A DNA stretch of 64,000 nt from Neglectibacter timonensis (GTDB taxonomy: Bacteria > Bacillota > Clostridia > Oscillospirales > Acutalibacteraceae). The translations under genes were made by a program, and so were the position numbers. Below are positions 26,273-35,264 of the stretch, piece by piece. Numbering within the stretch: position 1 is the stretch's first letter; each line of letters begins with the position of its first letter. Below the pieces are notes generated by a model. It was not told where the DNA came from. It saw only the letters and a program-made list of their open reading frames with translations, and made no database searches. Location of the stretch: contig NZ_LT160640.1 of NCBI RefSeq assembly GCF_900048895.1, forward strand, positions 620,001 to 684,000, read 5' to 3'.

Positions 26273-27203
26273 TTATTTTGTTTTCTTCACGGCACAGTGA
26301 CAAGCCCCGGGCAAAACAGGCGCCTGAAGCAGATGCTCTCTTTTTAGCAGTTCCAATAATTCTTCCGCCGGCATGGGCTTTGCGAAATAATAACCCTGCC
26401 CATACTCACATTGATATTGACACAGCAGCTTAATCTGTCTGCCAGAGATTGGGTTCCGGGCAGCTCTTTGCAAATCTGCATCACATTTTTCATGACAATA
26501 CAGCTTTGGGCATTGCTACCCAGCTCCTCCACAAACGATTTATCAAATTCAATCTCTTTAAAGGCCAGTTTGGTCAATAAACTGCATAATTTCCGCCGAG
26601 CGACATAAGAAAGGATTCCTGCCGCGTTTAAATTTATCGTTCCATTCCATAATGTATTCCAGAGGGATCTTCTGCAGATTATCGATTTCCCTCGAGATGC
26701 CCGGAACACACCATTCAAACGTATTGGAAATCGTATCTTGTTCATATTCAAAAATATACGCCCGGTCAGCCGCATAAAAGTGGCCGATCAGTTCCAAAAA
26801 TCGGTTCACCGCCACCGGTCCGGTTCTCCGGAGAGCGTCTGGATGCAGTCTACCAGGGTTTCCTCCACGGTCAAACGGCTGGAGACCCGGTCAAGCTGTT
26901 CTTTTTGCTCTGTGATATCGCGTGCGATTTCAAGCCGGCGGTCTTTTCCTTGGAACGATACCAACAGTTCTGTAATATCCATCCACTTTTGCAGCTTTTT
27001 GTTAAAATGCTCCCACCGGTAGGACTCGGTGGTCGACAGCTTGTCATTGGTGCAGAACGGGCAAGGGGGTTCCGGCCTTGGATCAGCTCATAACACTTTT
27101 TGCCATAACACTCCCTGGCATTCTTGAATCCGCACAGGGACGCCGCAGCCTGCGTCATATACAGGATATCATGAGTATCCGGGTCACTGGCATAGGCGAT
27201 CAA
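26273..27203 (-). pseudogene. Decayed PAS...EAL signalling gene
   Basis: Recognisable pieces lie in different frames on the minus strand. A PAS-like N-terminus (27203 down to about 27070) shifts frame near 27066 into a CPFCTNDK-type continuation, which shifts again near 26815 into an AYIFEYEQD (GAF-like) segment. After an apparent large internal deletion, the C-terminal end of an EAL domain remains (YGQGYYFAKPMP, about 26390-26340). At least three lesions are present, so it is non-functional. The same YGQGYYFAKPMP motif occurs intact in the neighbouring REC-GGDEF-EAL protein. Confidence 0.75.
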
Positions 27204-27351
27204 ATTTTACTGTTCCATAATCGTTCGCTCAAAAAGACATCCCGCACCGCATCCCTAATTCTTTTCTTAGGCTTTCAGCCCTTATATCCGAACCGAATCC
27301 AAAAACACGAAGATACATCTGAAGCGGGCGTGCTTTAAACACGTCAAATCC

Positions 27352-30300
27352 TTACAGCCACTTTTCCAGCACCAGCCGCAGCTGATCCATATCGATGGGC
27401 TTTGCCAAATGCCCGTTCATGCCCGCGTCCTTTGTCTTTTGCCGGTCGTCCGCAAAGGCGTTGGCCGTCATGGCGATGATCGGGAGCGTTTTCGCATCCT
27501 CCCTCTTCAGTGCACGGATATGTTCGGCCGCCGTACAGCCATCCATAACTGGCATCTGCATGTCCATAAAGATCAGGTCGTAGGTTCCGGCGGGCGCGTC
27601 TTTCACTAGGTTCACGGCGATTTGTCCATTTTCTGCCGTATCGACGGCCACACCGGTTTCCGATAGAATTTCCACAGCGATTTCTCGGTTCATGGCGTTG
27701 TCCTCCACCAGCAGGATCCGTCTACCCTCATATGACCCGCCGATCAGTGGCCCAGCCACCAGCCTTTCTTCTTCGGCGGCGCCGTTTATGAATTGCTTCA
27801 GCTTATAGGCGAGGCGGGACCGGAACAGTGGTTTGGTGATAAACCCATTTGCACCTGCCTCTTTAGCGGTTTCCATTTGCTCTGACAGATCATAGGCTGA
27901 AAGCATAATAATGGGCAGATCGTTTCCCACTTTCTCCCGGATCAGCCGGGTAGTCTCCACGCCATTCAGGTCCGGCATCCGGTAATCGAGAATGACCGCA
28001 AAATAATCCTGAAAAGCGGCGTGAGCCTCTACTACTTTGGCAAGAGCCGCCCGGCCGTCACCAACCCCTTCCGCTATCATTCCCAATTCCTCCAGCCGCT
28101 CACAGGTGTTGTCACAGACAACTACATCGTCATCCACCACCAGCACCGGCAAGCCGGCCAGCTCACCGTCGTCAATTTTTTCCTCCTGTACTTTGAGATA
28201 AACCGATACGATAAATTTGCTGCCCTTCCCGTATTCGCTTTCCACCTCGATTGTGCCGCCCATCTGTTCCGCAATTTTTTTACAGATAGAGAGCCCCAGT
28301 CCGGTGCCTTGGACCGCCTGGATTTTCACATCTTCCGCCCGTTCAAAAGGGTCGAACACATGGCTTAAGAATTCCGGTTTCATCCCGATCCCGGTATCCG
28401 AAACGATAAACTCATAATGCGCCGTATCCGTTCCACCGATGGGGTTTTCCCGGATTTCCAGTGAAACGCTTCCACCTTCGGACGTGTATTTTACCGCGTT
28501 CGACAGCAGGTTCATAACCAGCTGTTGCAGGCGCTGCACGTCGCTGACCACCGTCTCGTGGATGACGCCGCTGACGTAAGTGTTGAACCGGAGGCTTTTG
28601 TCCTGGAACAGCGGCTGCACCATAGTGACCACACCCTGCACCAGTTCCGCCAAGTTCACTTCCTCTTCCGCCAGCAGAATCTGGCCGCTTTCGACCTTGG
28701 ACATGTCAAGCACTTCGTTGATCAGGTCAATCAGGAGTTTAGACGATACATCGATCTTCTGGAAACAGTCCATCACCCGTTCCGGGTTGTTTACGTACTT
28801 TTTGCCGATCTTGGTCATGCCCAGAACCGCGTTCATCGGCGTTCGAATATCGTGGCTCATCCGAGACAGGAAATCTGACTTGGCTCGGTTTGCGTGCTCT
28901 GCCGCCGTGAGCGCGTCCTGTAGGGCCGCTTTCTGCTCGGTCAGCTGCTTTTGCATTTCCCTCAGCTCGGTGACGTCGGTAGCGTCGATGAAAACCGTCA
29001 AATAGACCGGGTCATCAGCAATGGAATCGGTGCAGGTACTGCGGATCTGAAACCACCGCACCCTGTCATTCCGATCCTTCATGCGCAGCGTTCCCTCAAA
29101 AGGTTCGCCTTTTCGGAAACGCGGATGGTTCGCCTTGATGATCGCCCCGCTCTCTGGCTCCAAAGCGGCATATACGTCAAAGGACTCCAGATGATCCAGA
29201 TCCACGTTGAAAACGTCCGTAATGCCATCGCTGGCGCCGATCATAACTATTTTGTCTTTTAGGATACGGTGCTTGACGATAAAGCCCGGGATATTGTCAT
29301 ACGCGACGGCCTTTTCCTGCTGAATCTGCATCAACTCCGTGACGTCGACCATAGTGGTGTAAGCCAATTGCATACCGTCCTGGTACTCATCCGTGAAAAA
29401 GCCCGTCATTTTGACCCAGTTGGTGGATCCATCGGGAAGCTTCAGAGGCACAAAAAGCTCGTAGCTCGTTTTGCCCGCCGCGTACATTTCCTCGATTCTA
29501 CTATGGATTTTCTCCCAGCTGCCTTCGTTGGTCTTAAAATATTCGTCGCAGTGGTTGTGGAAGGCCGCTTCATATTCCTCCCGGGTATACCCAATCAGCT
29601 CATAATAAAAGTCGTTGGCCTCGACCACCGTGAAATGCTTGTCCACCAAATGGCGGCTGACGCTGACTTTCATGGCCTGCATCAGCATCTCCTGCTCGTT
29701 TTTCGTTTTGACCAGTTCCGTCACGTCGGTCATAACTGTGTACGAGGTACGACAGCCATCGATATATTCCTCCGTGAAATAGCTGAACAGCTTGACCCAA
29801 TAGGTGGAGCCATCCTCATATTTCATGGGCACAATCAACTCATATTGATCGCCGCCCTGCGTCAGGACTTCGTTCACTTTTTGCGTCAGCAGTTCCCAGC
29901 CCTCAGGGTTGTTTCGATAGTATTCGTCAGGATGGTTATGAAACAATTTTTCATATTTTTCTTTGGAGTAACCGATAAGCCGGTAGTAATACTCATTGGC
30001 CCGCACGCAGGTATAGTGCTCATCGATGAGATGCTTGCTGACGCTGACGTTTAAGGCGCTCATGAGCATATCTTGCTCGTGAGTCAGCTTTTCAAACTCC
30101 TGCCGGGCCTGCATCATCTCGGTCACATCGGTCAAGGTAGTGTAGGCAACCCGGAGGCCGTCGATATACTCATCCGTAAAGGCCGCCTGGAGTTTCACCC
30201 AGTAGGCCCCCCTGTCGGGGTGGATAAGGGGCAGGTAAACAGAATTGCCATTTTCCCCTTTGACAAGGGCACCCATCACGGATTCCACCAGAAGCTGGAA

Positions 30301-30540
30301 CCCTTCCGGATTATTATAGAAGTATTCATCCGGACGGTTATGAAATCTGGTATTAAATTCCTCTTGGGGGTAACCGATAAGGTCATAAAAAAAGTCGTTG
30401 GCCCAGATGAGCGTGAAATGCTCATCCAGCAAATGTTTGCTGACACTGACGCTAAGCAGGCGCATCAAGGTACTGTATTCATAATCTGCTGCTGCCTGTT
30501 TTTCCAGCCGCCGCTCTTTTTCTTCTGTTTCATTCAGCAT
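27352..30540 (-). CDS. Hybrid sensor histidine kinase with triplicated PAS-like modules
   Basis: 1062-aa cytoplasmic hybrid kinase with no membrane segment. Three closely similar PAS-like modules (about residues 20-140, 150-270 and 280-395), each with SVS(K/R)HL, ANDFYY, YWVKL and DVTE motifs, are followed by a fourth, divergent PAS (about 400-530). Next come HisKA with SHDIRTPMNAVLG (about 560), HATPase with NLLSNAVKYT, DTGIGM and GTGLGLSI, and two receivers with phospho-Asp at about 850 and 992. There is no C-terminal Hpt domain. A decayed Hpt gene lies just upstream. Confidence 0.93.
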   Translation of the reverse strand: MLNETEEKERRLEKQAAADYEYSTLMRLLSVSVSKHLLDEHFTLIWANDFFYDLIGYPQEEFNTRFHNRPDEYFYNNPEGFQLLVESVMGALVKGENGNSVYLPLIHPDRGAYWVKLQAAFTDEYIDGLRVAYTTLTDVTEMMQARQEFEKLTHEQDMLMSALNVSVSKHLIDEHYTCVRANEYYYRLIGYSKEKYEKLFHNHPDEYYRNNPEGWELLTQKVNEVLTQGGDQYELIVPMKYEDGSTYWVKLFSYFTEEYIDGCRTSYTVMTDVTELVKTKNEQEMLMQAMKVSVSRHLVDKHFTVVEANDFYYELIGYTREEYEAAFHNHCDEYFKTNEGSWEKIHSRIEEMYAAGKTSYELFVPLKLPDGSTNWVKMTGFFTDEYQDGMQLAYTTMVDVTELMQIQQEKAVAYDNIPGFIVKHRILKDKIVMIGASDGITDVFNVDLDHLESFDVYAALEPESGAIIKANHPRFRKGEPFEGTLRMKDRNDRVRWFQIRSTCTDSIADDPVYLTVFIDATDVTELREMQKQLTEQKAALQDALTAAEHANRAKSDFLSRMSHDIRTPMNAVLGMTKIGKKYVNNPERVMDCFQKIDVSSKLLIDLINEVLDMSKVESGQILLAEEEVNLAELVQGVVTMVQPLFQDKSLRFNTYVSGVIHETVVSDVQRLQQLVMNLLSNAVKYTSEGGSVSLEIRENPIGGTDTAHYEFIVSDTGIGMKPEFLSHVFDPFERAEDVKIQAVQGTGLGLSICKKIAEQMGGTIEVESEYGKGSKFIVSVYLKVQEEKIDDGELAGLPVLVVDDDVVVCDNTCERLEELGMIAEGVGDGRAALAKVVEAHAAFQDYFAVILDYRMPDLNGVETTRLIREKVGNDLPIIMLSAYDLSEQMETAKEAGANGFITKPLFRSRLAYKLKQFINGAAEEERLVAGPLIGGSYEGRRILLVEDNAMNREIAVEILSETGVAVDTAENGQIAVNLVKDAPAGTYDLIFMDMQMPVMDGCTAAEHIRALKREDAKTLPIIAMTANAFADDRQKTKDAGMNGHLAKPIDMDQLRLVLEKWL

Positions 30541-30591
30541 TATTCTACACCTTCCCGATTTACGAGCCTATCGTATGTATACTGCAGCTTA

Positions 30592-30894
30592 TCATAGAAG
30601 CCGCCGCTCCTTCTTGTTTTTCTGCCAGTAGCAGAGATACGGTCTCCGAACAGACATCGAACAAGGGATAACCCTAGGTTGCCCGACACGTCTTTTTAGA
30701 GTGCGTGCTGCCATCTGCACGGCCTTCCAGTTTTTAACCAGCAGCGCGGGATAGATCTTCCCATGGGTGGTGTCCAACAGAAATTTCAGCATAAACTTTT
30801 AGTACAGGACGCTGTTTCTGGAAAAATGGCGCAGCGCGCCCTCTGTATCCTCATCCGTTTCCTGCAGGGTTACAAGCCATGTCAGTTCCATCAT
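30592..30894 (-). pseudogene. Decayed Hpt (histidine phosphotransfer) gene
   Basis: ATG at 30894 has a GGAAAGGGAAG ribosome site and opens a 31-codon frame ending in EGALRHFSRNSVLY, a typical Hpt N-terminus. An in-frame TAA at 30799-30801 interrupts it, and the same frame then continues KFMLKFLLDTTHGKIYPAL...AARTLKR to 30592. The expected phospho-acceptor motif A-H-T-L-K has Arg in place of His. Both lesions indicate lost function. It is immediately upstream of, and cotranscribed in direction with, the hybrid kinase, which would have needed a phosphotransfer partner. Confidence 0.7.
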
Positions 30895-31353
30895 AAAATA
30901 AGCTTCCCTTTCCTAAATTGGGGAATGGTATCGGCCTATTGCTCGGTTTTTGTTCCCCTACTATTGTAATGACCATCTTTGGAGTAAAAGTTACAAAATC
31001 TGTTTAAAATGGAATACGCGTTTCCTGTGTATGATTTTCTACCTTGATCATTACTTTATCAGTTTATTATAACGTGTCTGAACAACAAATGCAACATCCG
31101 TTCCATGTGTCAGGATAGATTTTCGTGTTCAACTGTGCTATACTTAATTACTAAAATAGTTGCCCGTCAGTGGGTTTGATTACAGTACACGGACGCAGAA
31201 ATTTTTCTTAACAGCGAGACCTGAATCGCCTGAATTCGGATAAAAAGGCTTTTTGAATATTCCAATGGATGACGACAACGAGTTCGGGACTTTTTTGATG
31301 AAAAAATTATAAACTAAGAGAATAAAGAATTTCCATAAGAAGGAGGCCGAACG
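30895..31353. other. Divergent intergenic region
   Basis: About 460 bases between the decayed Hpt gene (minus) and the GntR-type gene (plus). A weak TTGATC-17-TTATAA pair lies at 31044-31072 and a TATACT at 31139-31144, but neither promoter is convincing. No gene is supported. Confidence 0.4.
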
Positions 31354-32781
31354 GTGCAAAATAACAGTATGGCTGATATTATCTATGACTATTTTACTTC
31401 TCGAATCCTATTCGGTTATTATCTGCTTGGGGACCGCCTTCCCTCGATCAGTTATATCTGCCGGCAGTTTCAGGTCAGTGCTCTCACCGTTCGGACAGCA
31501 TTATACCGGATGCACGACGAAGGTTACATAAAAATCACTGAGCGAAAACGCAGCACCGTGATTTACCGGCCGGACAAGCAGCAAGGGCAACGCTACCGGG
31601 CCGCTTTCCTCTCCCGCAGGGAGGGCATGGAAGACATATGCCGACACTCCGATCTTCTTTTCAGTTCCATCGTTCATTACTATCTGCAAAGGCAGACTGA
31701 GGATTCCATCCATCAAATCCGGACGCAGCTGAAAAGGCGGAAGGAACATCCGGTGAAACAAATCAACATGTTTTATGCGGAGGCCATGCGGCCACTGAAC
31801 AATCCCTTGGTGCTCAATTTGCACTGGGAAATAGTCCGCTATCTCCAGACGCCCTACCTGCAGCGGCCCGCCAATTTTGAAGCTTCCGACGCCGCGGCAA
31901 AGCATATCGAACAAATGCTGACCTTGATTGAAACAGGGAATACCGATCAAGCGCTGGAAGTGACCCAGGCGTTCAGCAAAAATGTCACGCAGATGTTTTT
32001 TAAGAGTCTGGCTGTCCAGCTGGATACACCGGAGCCGGTGGAGCAGATCCCCTTTGAATGGCAGATTTACCGGGAACACCCGCAGCTGTGCTACACCTTG
32101 GCCGCCGAACTAATGAGCAAAATCGATGCGAGAATTTACAAGCAGGAGGAACTTCTTCCCTCCTGCCAGGCGCTGGCCCAGGAATATGACGTTTCCCTGA
32201 TCACCATGCGGCGCACGCTTGAGCTTTTAAACGACATCCGTGTCACCGAGACGATAAACGGCGTTGGAACCCGAGTCATTTCCGGCAGGCTGGCCGGCCC
32301 ACCCGATCTTTCGCATTTACAGATTCGCAAATGTCTGCTCATGCTGCTGCAGGCGATGCAGATAAGCGCTCTGACCTGTGAAAATGTCGCGGTACATACC
32401 TTATCCTCGTTGGATGAAGAAGATTTCCAAGTCCTCGGCCGTGAAATCGGGCGGCTTATAAAAGAAGGAACCCCTTTCCTAACCGCAAAAAGCTGCCTTC
32501 GATTTATTGGCGATAACAGCCCCTCGGCTTTTATCCGGGAGGTGTACCGTCAATTATATTTTCTATTGCAGTGGGGGCACGCCCTGCATATGTTTTCCCA
32601 AAAACTGGATTCCGGCGGGTTTTACGAGGTCTATGCAGAAAATCTGCGCGGGGCGCTTAGCCGCCGGGATATCGAAGGCTTTGCAGGAAAACTGTCAGAA
32701 CTGATGGAGAAAAGCGTTGAGGGAACCAAAACATTGCTTTTAGAGCTTGGCTTTCAAAAGAAGCAGTTGATATGGACGTGA
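31354..32781 (+). CDS. GntR-type regulator with two winged-helix domains
   Basis: 475-aa cytoplasmic transcription regulator. An N-terminal GntR-type winged helix (about residues 5-70, GDRLPSISYICRQFQVSALTV) is followed by a helical region. A second GntR-like winged helix lies in the middle (about 243-312, EELLPSCQALAQEYDVSLITMRR split over the core), and another helical region ends the protein. Such a repeated HTH-helical plan in one chain is unusual. GTG start at 31354 with AAGGAGG 7 bases upstream. It lies opposite the decayed signalling genes; its ligand is unknown. Confidence 0.8.
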   Translation: MQNNSMADIIYDYFTSRILFGYYLLGDRLPSISYICRQFQVSALTVRTALYRMHDEGYIKITERKRSTVIYRPDKQQGQRYRAAFLSRREGMEDICRHSDLLFSSIVHYYLQRQTEDSIHQIRTQLKRRKEHPVKQINMFYAEAMRPLNNPLVLNLHWEIVRYLQTPYLQRPANFEASDAAAKHIEQMLTLIETGNTDQALEVTQAFSKNVTQMFFKSLAVQLDTPEPVEQIPFEWQIYREHPQLCYTLAAELMSKIDARIYKQEELLPSCQALAQEYDVSLITMRRTLELLNDIRVTETINGVGTRVISGRLAGPPDLSHLQIRKCLLMLLQAMQISALTCENVAVHTLSSLDEEDFQVLGREIGRLIKEGTPFLTAKSCLRFIGDNSPSAFIREVYRQLYFLLQWGHALHMFSQKLDSGGFYEVYAENLRGALSRRDIEGFAGKLSELMEKSVEGTKTLLLELGFQKKQLIWT

Positions 32782-33417
32782 AATAGAAACGGCCAATAAA
32801 AAGGAACAAATCTCTTAGGGTTTGCCTGCCGCAAGGGCTTCTTCCAAAATACTCGATCCTCCGTATGCATTCTCATATACTTCAGCTTTACTTGCATTTC
32901 TTTCTAAGATAAAAGTAGACACTCTCCTTCTATGAGTGTCTACTTTTATCTTGCCAGATGCAGTTGGAATTTCCCATCGTATATTGAAGCTTTCATCAGT
33001 GTCTACTCTTGCTAGATAGATTCAGGTGATGGTAGTGAACAAATCCGTCCACGATCAGGTCAATTGCTTTTTAACATTCCGCATTCCTTTCCTGCATGAC
33101 CTTTGCCAGCGGAATCGTCTCACAAGTCAGTACATTCTGCTTATGGGTGTCTCTCGGCTTTTTTCCGCAGACACTCGACACCATACAGCAATCCCTTTTG
33201 CAGTCTGTTCTCATTGATAACAAAACATATCTTCCATCATTTCAACCCCCTGGCATCCTTCCCTCCAGCACGCAGTGAAAATAGAGAATCATGGGCGATA
33301 TGGGGATGCAGTATGGAGTCCCGTCGGAATTTACGATGGTGAGGGGCGCGTATTCACAGTCGCGCAGTACTTCGAGAGCAAAAGCTGCATCACTTTCCCG
33401 TTCTTTCTTCTCATCGG
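32782..33417. other. Gene-poor region with probable mobile-element remnants
   Basis: About 630 bases with no intact gene. It contains a 17-base inverted repeat at 32908-32950 and a third imperfect copy of GTGTCTACT...TTGC at about 33000-33018. On the minus strand a short frame at about 32820-32900 reads like the end of a lost protein, but no family is recognised. Confidence 0.4.
32908..32950. repeat. 17-base inverted repeat, possible insertion-sequence end
   Basis: GATAAAAGTAGACACTC (32908-32924), 9-base spacer, exact complement (32934-32950). The right arm continues into TTGCCAGAT, and a similar GTGTCTACTCTTGC lies 60 bases on. Repeated ends of this kind are seen in IS21-like elements, but no transposase is present. 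It could also act as a terminator. Confidence 0.45.
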
Positions 33418-34128
33418 TCAGTCCTCCAGTATCCTTCCGTCAGTGGAAATCGTCACCACCTGCCACGGAATCATCTTGCCGCTGTTTTTTAAGGCCGTGA
33501 TCACGGCCTGCTCAATCCCGCCGCAGCAGGGTACCTCCATGCGGACCACCGTCACCGATTCGATATCGTTGTCACGAAGAATGGCAGTCAGCTTTTCGCC
33601 GTAATCCACAGCGTCCAGCTTTGGACAGCCGATCAGGGCGATTTTGTTCTTCATAAACTCGTTGTGGAAATTCCCGTAAGCGTAGGCGGCGCAGTCGGCG
33701 GACACCAGCAGGTTGGCTCCGTCAAAATAGGGTGCATTCACCGGCGCCAGCTTGATTTGCACTGGCCACTGGTTTAACTGGGACGCAATCGACACGTTTT
33801 GTATGGGGGAAGGCTCCCGCTCCGCCTCTGCCCTCCTAATTGCTTTCGCATTGGATCCCGGACATCCACAGGGCAACGGAGGCCGTATCAGCTCCCCCCT
33901 ATTCTTTTTTGCCTCCTCCCTATTGTAAGCGTCCGCCTCCCGTTCCTCGAACGTGATGGCCCCGGTGGGACAGGCAGGCAGACAGTCTCCCAACCCGTCG
34001 CAATAATCATCTCTGAGCAGTTTCGCTTTACCGTTTGCCATGCCGATAGCGCCCTCATGGCAGGCCTCGACGCACAAACCGCAACCGTTGCATCTTTCTT
34101 CGTCTATCATAATGATTTTCCGTTTCAT
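33418..34128 (-). CDS. 4Fe-4S ferredoxin-type protein with C-terminal CCGG domain
   Basis: 236-aa soluble Fe-S protein, probably an electron carrier. Two 4Fe-4S motifs occupy the N-terminus (CNGCGLCVEAC, about residues 14-24, and CDGLGDCLPAC, about 43-53), then a PCGCPGS cysteine cluster and a C-terminal domain with SADCAAYAYG, IGCPKLD and VPCCGGIE. In other anaerobes similar genes sit beside Crp/Fnr regulators and nitrosative-stress genes. Here a Crp/Fnr gene is divergent from it. AAGGAGG lies before ATG at 34128. Exact function unknown. Confidence 0.82.
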   Translation of the reverse strand: MKRKIIMIDEERCNGCGLCVEACHEGAIGMANGKAKLLRDDYCDGLGDCLPACPTGAITFEEREADAYNREEAKKNRGELIRPPLPCGCPGSNAKAIRRAEAEREPSPIQNVSIASQLNQWPVQIKLAPVNAPYFDGANLLVSADCAAYAYGNFHNEFMKNKIALIGCPKLDAVDYGEKLTAILRDNDIESVTVVRMEVPCCGGIEQAVITALKNSGKMIPWQVVTISTDGRILED

Positions 34129-34141
34129 GCTGCATTCCTCC

Positions 34142-34170
34142 TTGACTTTCTGTCTTTATCATACTATACT
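34142..34170 (+). promoter_or_regulatory. Promoter of the Crp/Fnr-family gene
   Basis: TTGACT (34142-34147) and TATACT (34165-34170) with a 17-base spacer. It overlaps the leader of the divergent ferredoxin gene. Confidence 0.8.
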
Positions 34171-34180
34171 CAAAGCAAAA

Positions 34181-34206
34181 AATTCCGTGGTTATTACCAC
34201 GGAATT
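34181..34206 (+). promoter_or_regulatory. Palindrome at the transcription start of the Crp/Fnr gene
   Basis: AATTCCGTGGT / ACCACGGAATT, 11 perfect pairs around a TATT loop, beginning about 11 bases after the -10. It could be an operator for autoregulation or a 5-prime mRNA hairpin. It does not match the usual FNR site TTGAT-N4-ATCAA. Confidence 0.55.
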
Positions 34207-34226
34207 ATCGAAGAAGGTTGCTTTTT

Positions 34227-34886
34227 ATGAGAAAATCAGATTCTATATTGCCATCGGTTTCTCTGTTCAAAGGCATCAATGATGATGAGCTTGACTCCAT
34301 GTTAAATTGCCTGCAGGCCAAGACAGTGGAATACAGGAAAGGGTCTATTCTGCTTGAAGCGGGAAGCAAACCGAAATATGTAGGCGTTGTACTTTCGGGC
34401 TGCCTGCACATTGTACGGGATGATATTGACGGAAACCGTACCTTGCTGGCTACCCTTGGTGAAGCCGATATTTTCGCCGAGGCCCTTTGCTGCGCGGACG
34501 CAAGGGAAAGCCCGGTTTCCGTGCTGGCCGATTCGGATGCTGTCGTACTGCTGCTCGGCTTTTCACGCATCCTGCATACCTGCCCGAATGCCTGTGCGTT
34601 TCATCAAATACTGATCGCCAACATGCTGCAAACTGTTGCACAGAAGAACCTATACCTGCAGAGCAGAATGGAGATCATCTGTATGAAGTCGGTGCGGGCA
34701 AAGATACTGCAGTATTTGAGCACGCTTACGGCGGCAAAACACGGACGAACCTTCACCGTTCCGCATAACCGTGAGCAGATGGCCGATTACCTCTGTGTGG
34801 AGCGAAGCGCGCTGTCACATGAGTTAATGCGCATGAAACAAGACGGGCTGATTGAGTATCAGAAAGACAGGTTTACTTTACTATGA
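34227..34886 (+). CDS. Crp/Fnr-family transcription regulator
   Basis: Cyclic-nucleotide-binding-like beta barrel (about residues 10-125) followed by a dimer helix and a winged helix (about 145-215) with NREQMADYLCVERSALSHEL as recognition helix. There is no N-terminal FNR cysteine cluster. An upstream TTG at 34218 abuts the AAGAAGG ribosome site, so ATG at 34227 is chosen (219 aa). Divergent Fe-S gene and shared control region suggest it regulates that gene, possibly in response to NO or redox stress (inference). Confidence 0.87.
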   Translation: MRKSDSILPSVSLFKGINDDELDSMLNCLQAKTVEYRKGSILLEAGSKPKYVGVVLSGCLHIVRDDIDGNRTLLATLGEADIFAEALCCADARESPVSVLADSDAVVLLLGFSRILHTCPNACAFHQILIANMLQTVAQKNLYLQSRMEIICMKSVRAKILQYLSTLTAAKHGRTFTVPHNREQMADYLCVERSALSHELMRMKQDGLIEYQKDRFTLL

Positions 34887-35075
34887 GGCTCCATTTTCTA
34901 TGATTTACTTGTAAAGGATGGGCCTTACCGCCAAAACATCGAAGGCTTTCCAGCTAATGGAAAAGAGCTTCGATGCGCCAAGGGCCTGCTTCCTATTTTT
35001 TCAAAACTACTCAAGTGTAATATACTTGGCCTGCTTGCCATTTAGCGGGAACACACTTTCTACCTTAATAAATCT

Positions 35076-35264
35076 TTGCTTTCTGAACAAGAACAAAATC
35101 AGATACTACTGGCCTTGCAGGGATTAAATATCATTGACGAAGAAAACACAAAGACACTTCTATCAAAACTTAGAAGAATATTTCAGAAACAGCGTGTTAA
35201 TTGGATTGAAGTGGATTTTTCAGAATGGAATAAGAAAAACGAACATATTTTCCATGTTCTCTAG
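35076..35264 (+). pseudogene. Fragment of a WYL-type transcription regulator
   Basis: A 62-codon stretch beginning LLSEQEQNQILLALQGL and continuing KLRRIFQKQRVNWIEVDFSEW matches the linker region of YafY/WYL-domain regulators. The HTH half upstream is broken by stops (34900-35060) and the WYL half downstream is missing. The fragment ends where the opposite-strand AraC-type remnant begins, which suggests a deletion junction at about 35240-35264. Confidence 0.6.

Noticed and set aside
29269-30054. 261-codon plus-strand open frame opposite the hybrid kinase
   Set aside because: Antisense of the PAS repeats, no start signals. Its repetitive look comes from the repeated modules.
32908-32950. CRISPR-like repeat unit
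   Set aside because: There is only a single inverted repeat and one imperfect copy, no regular spacers and no cas genes.
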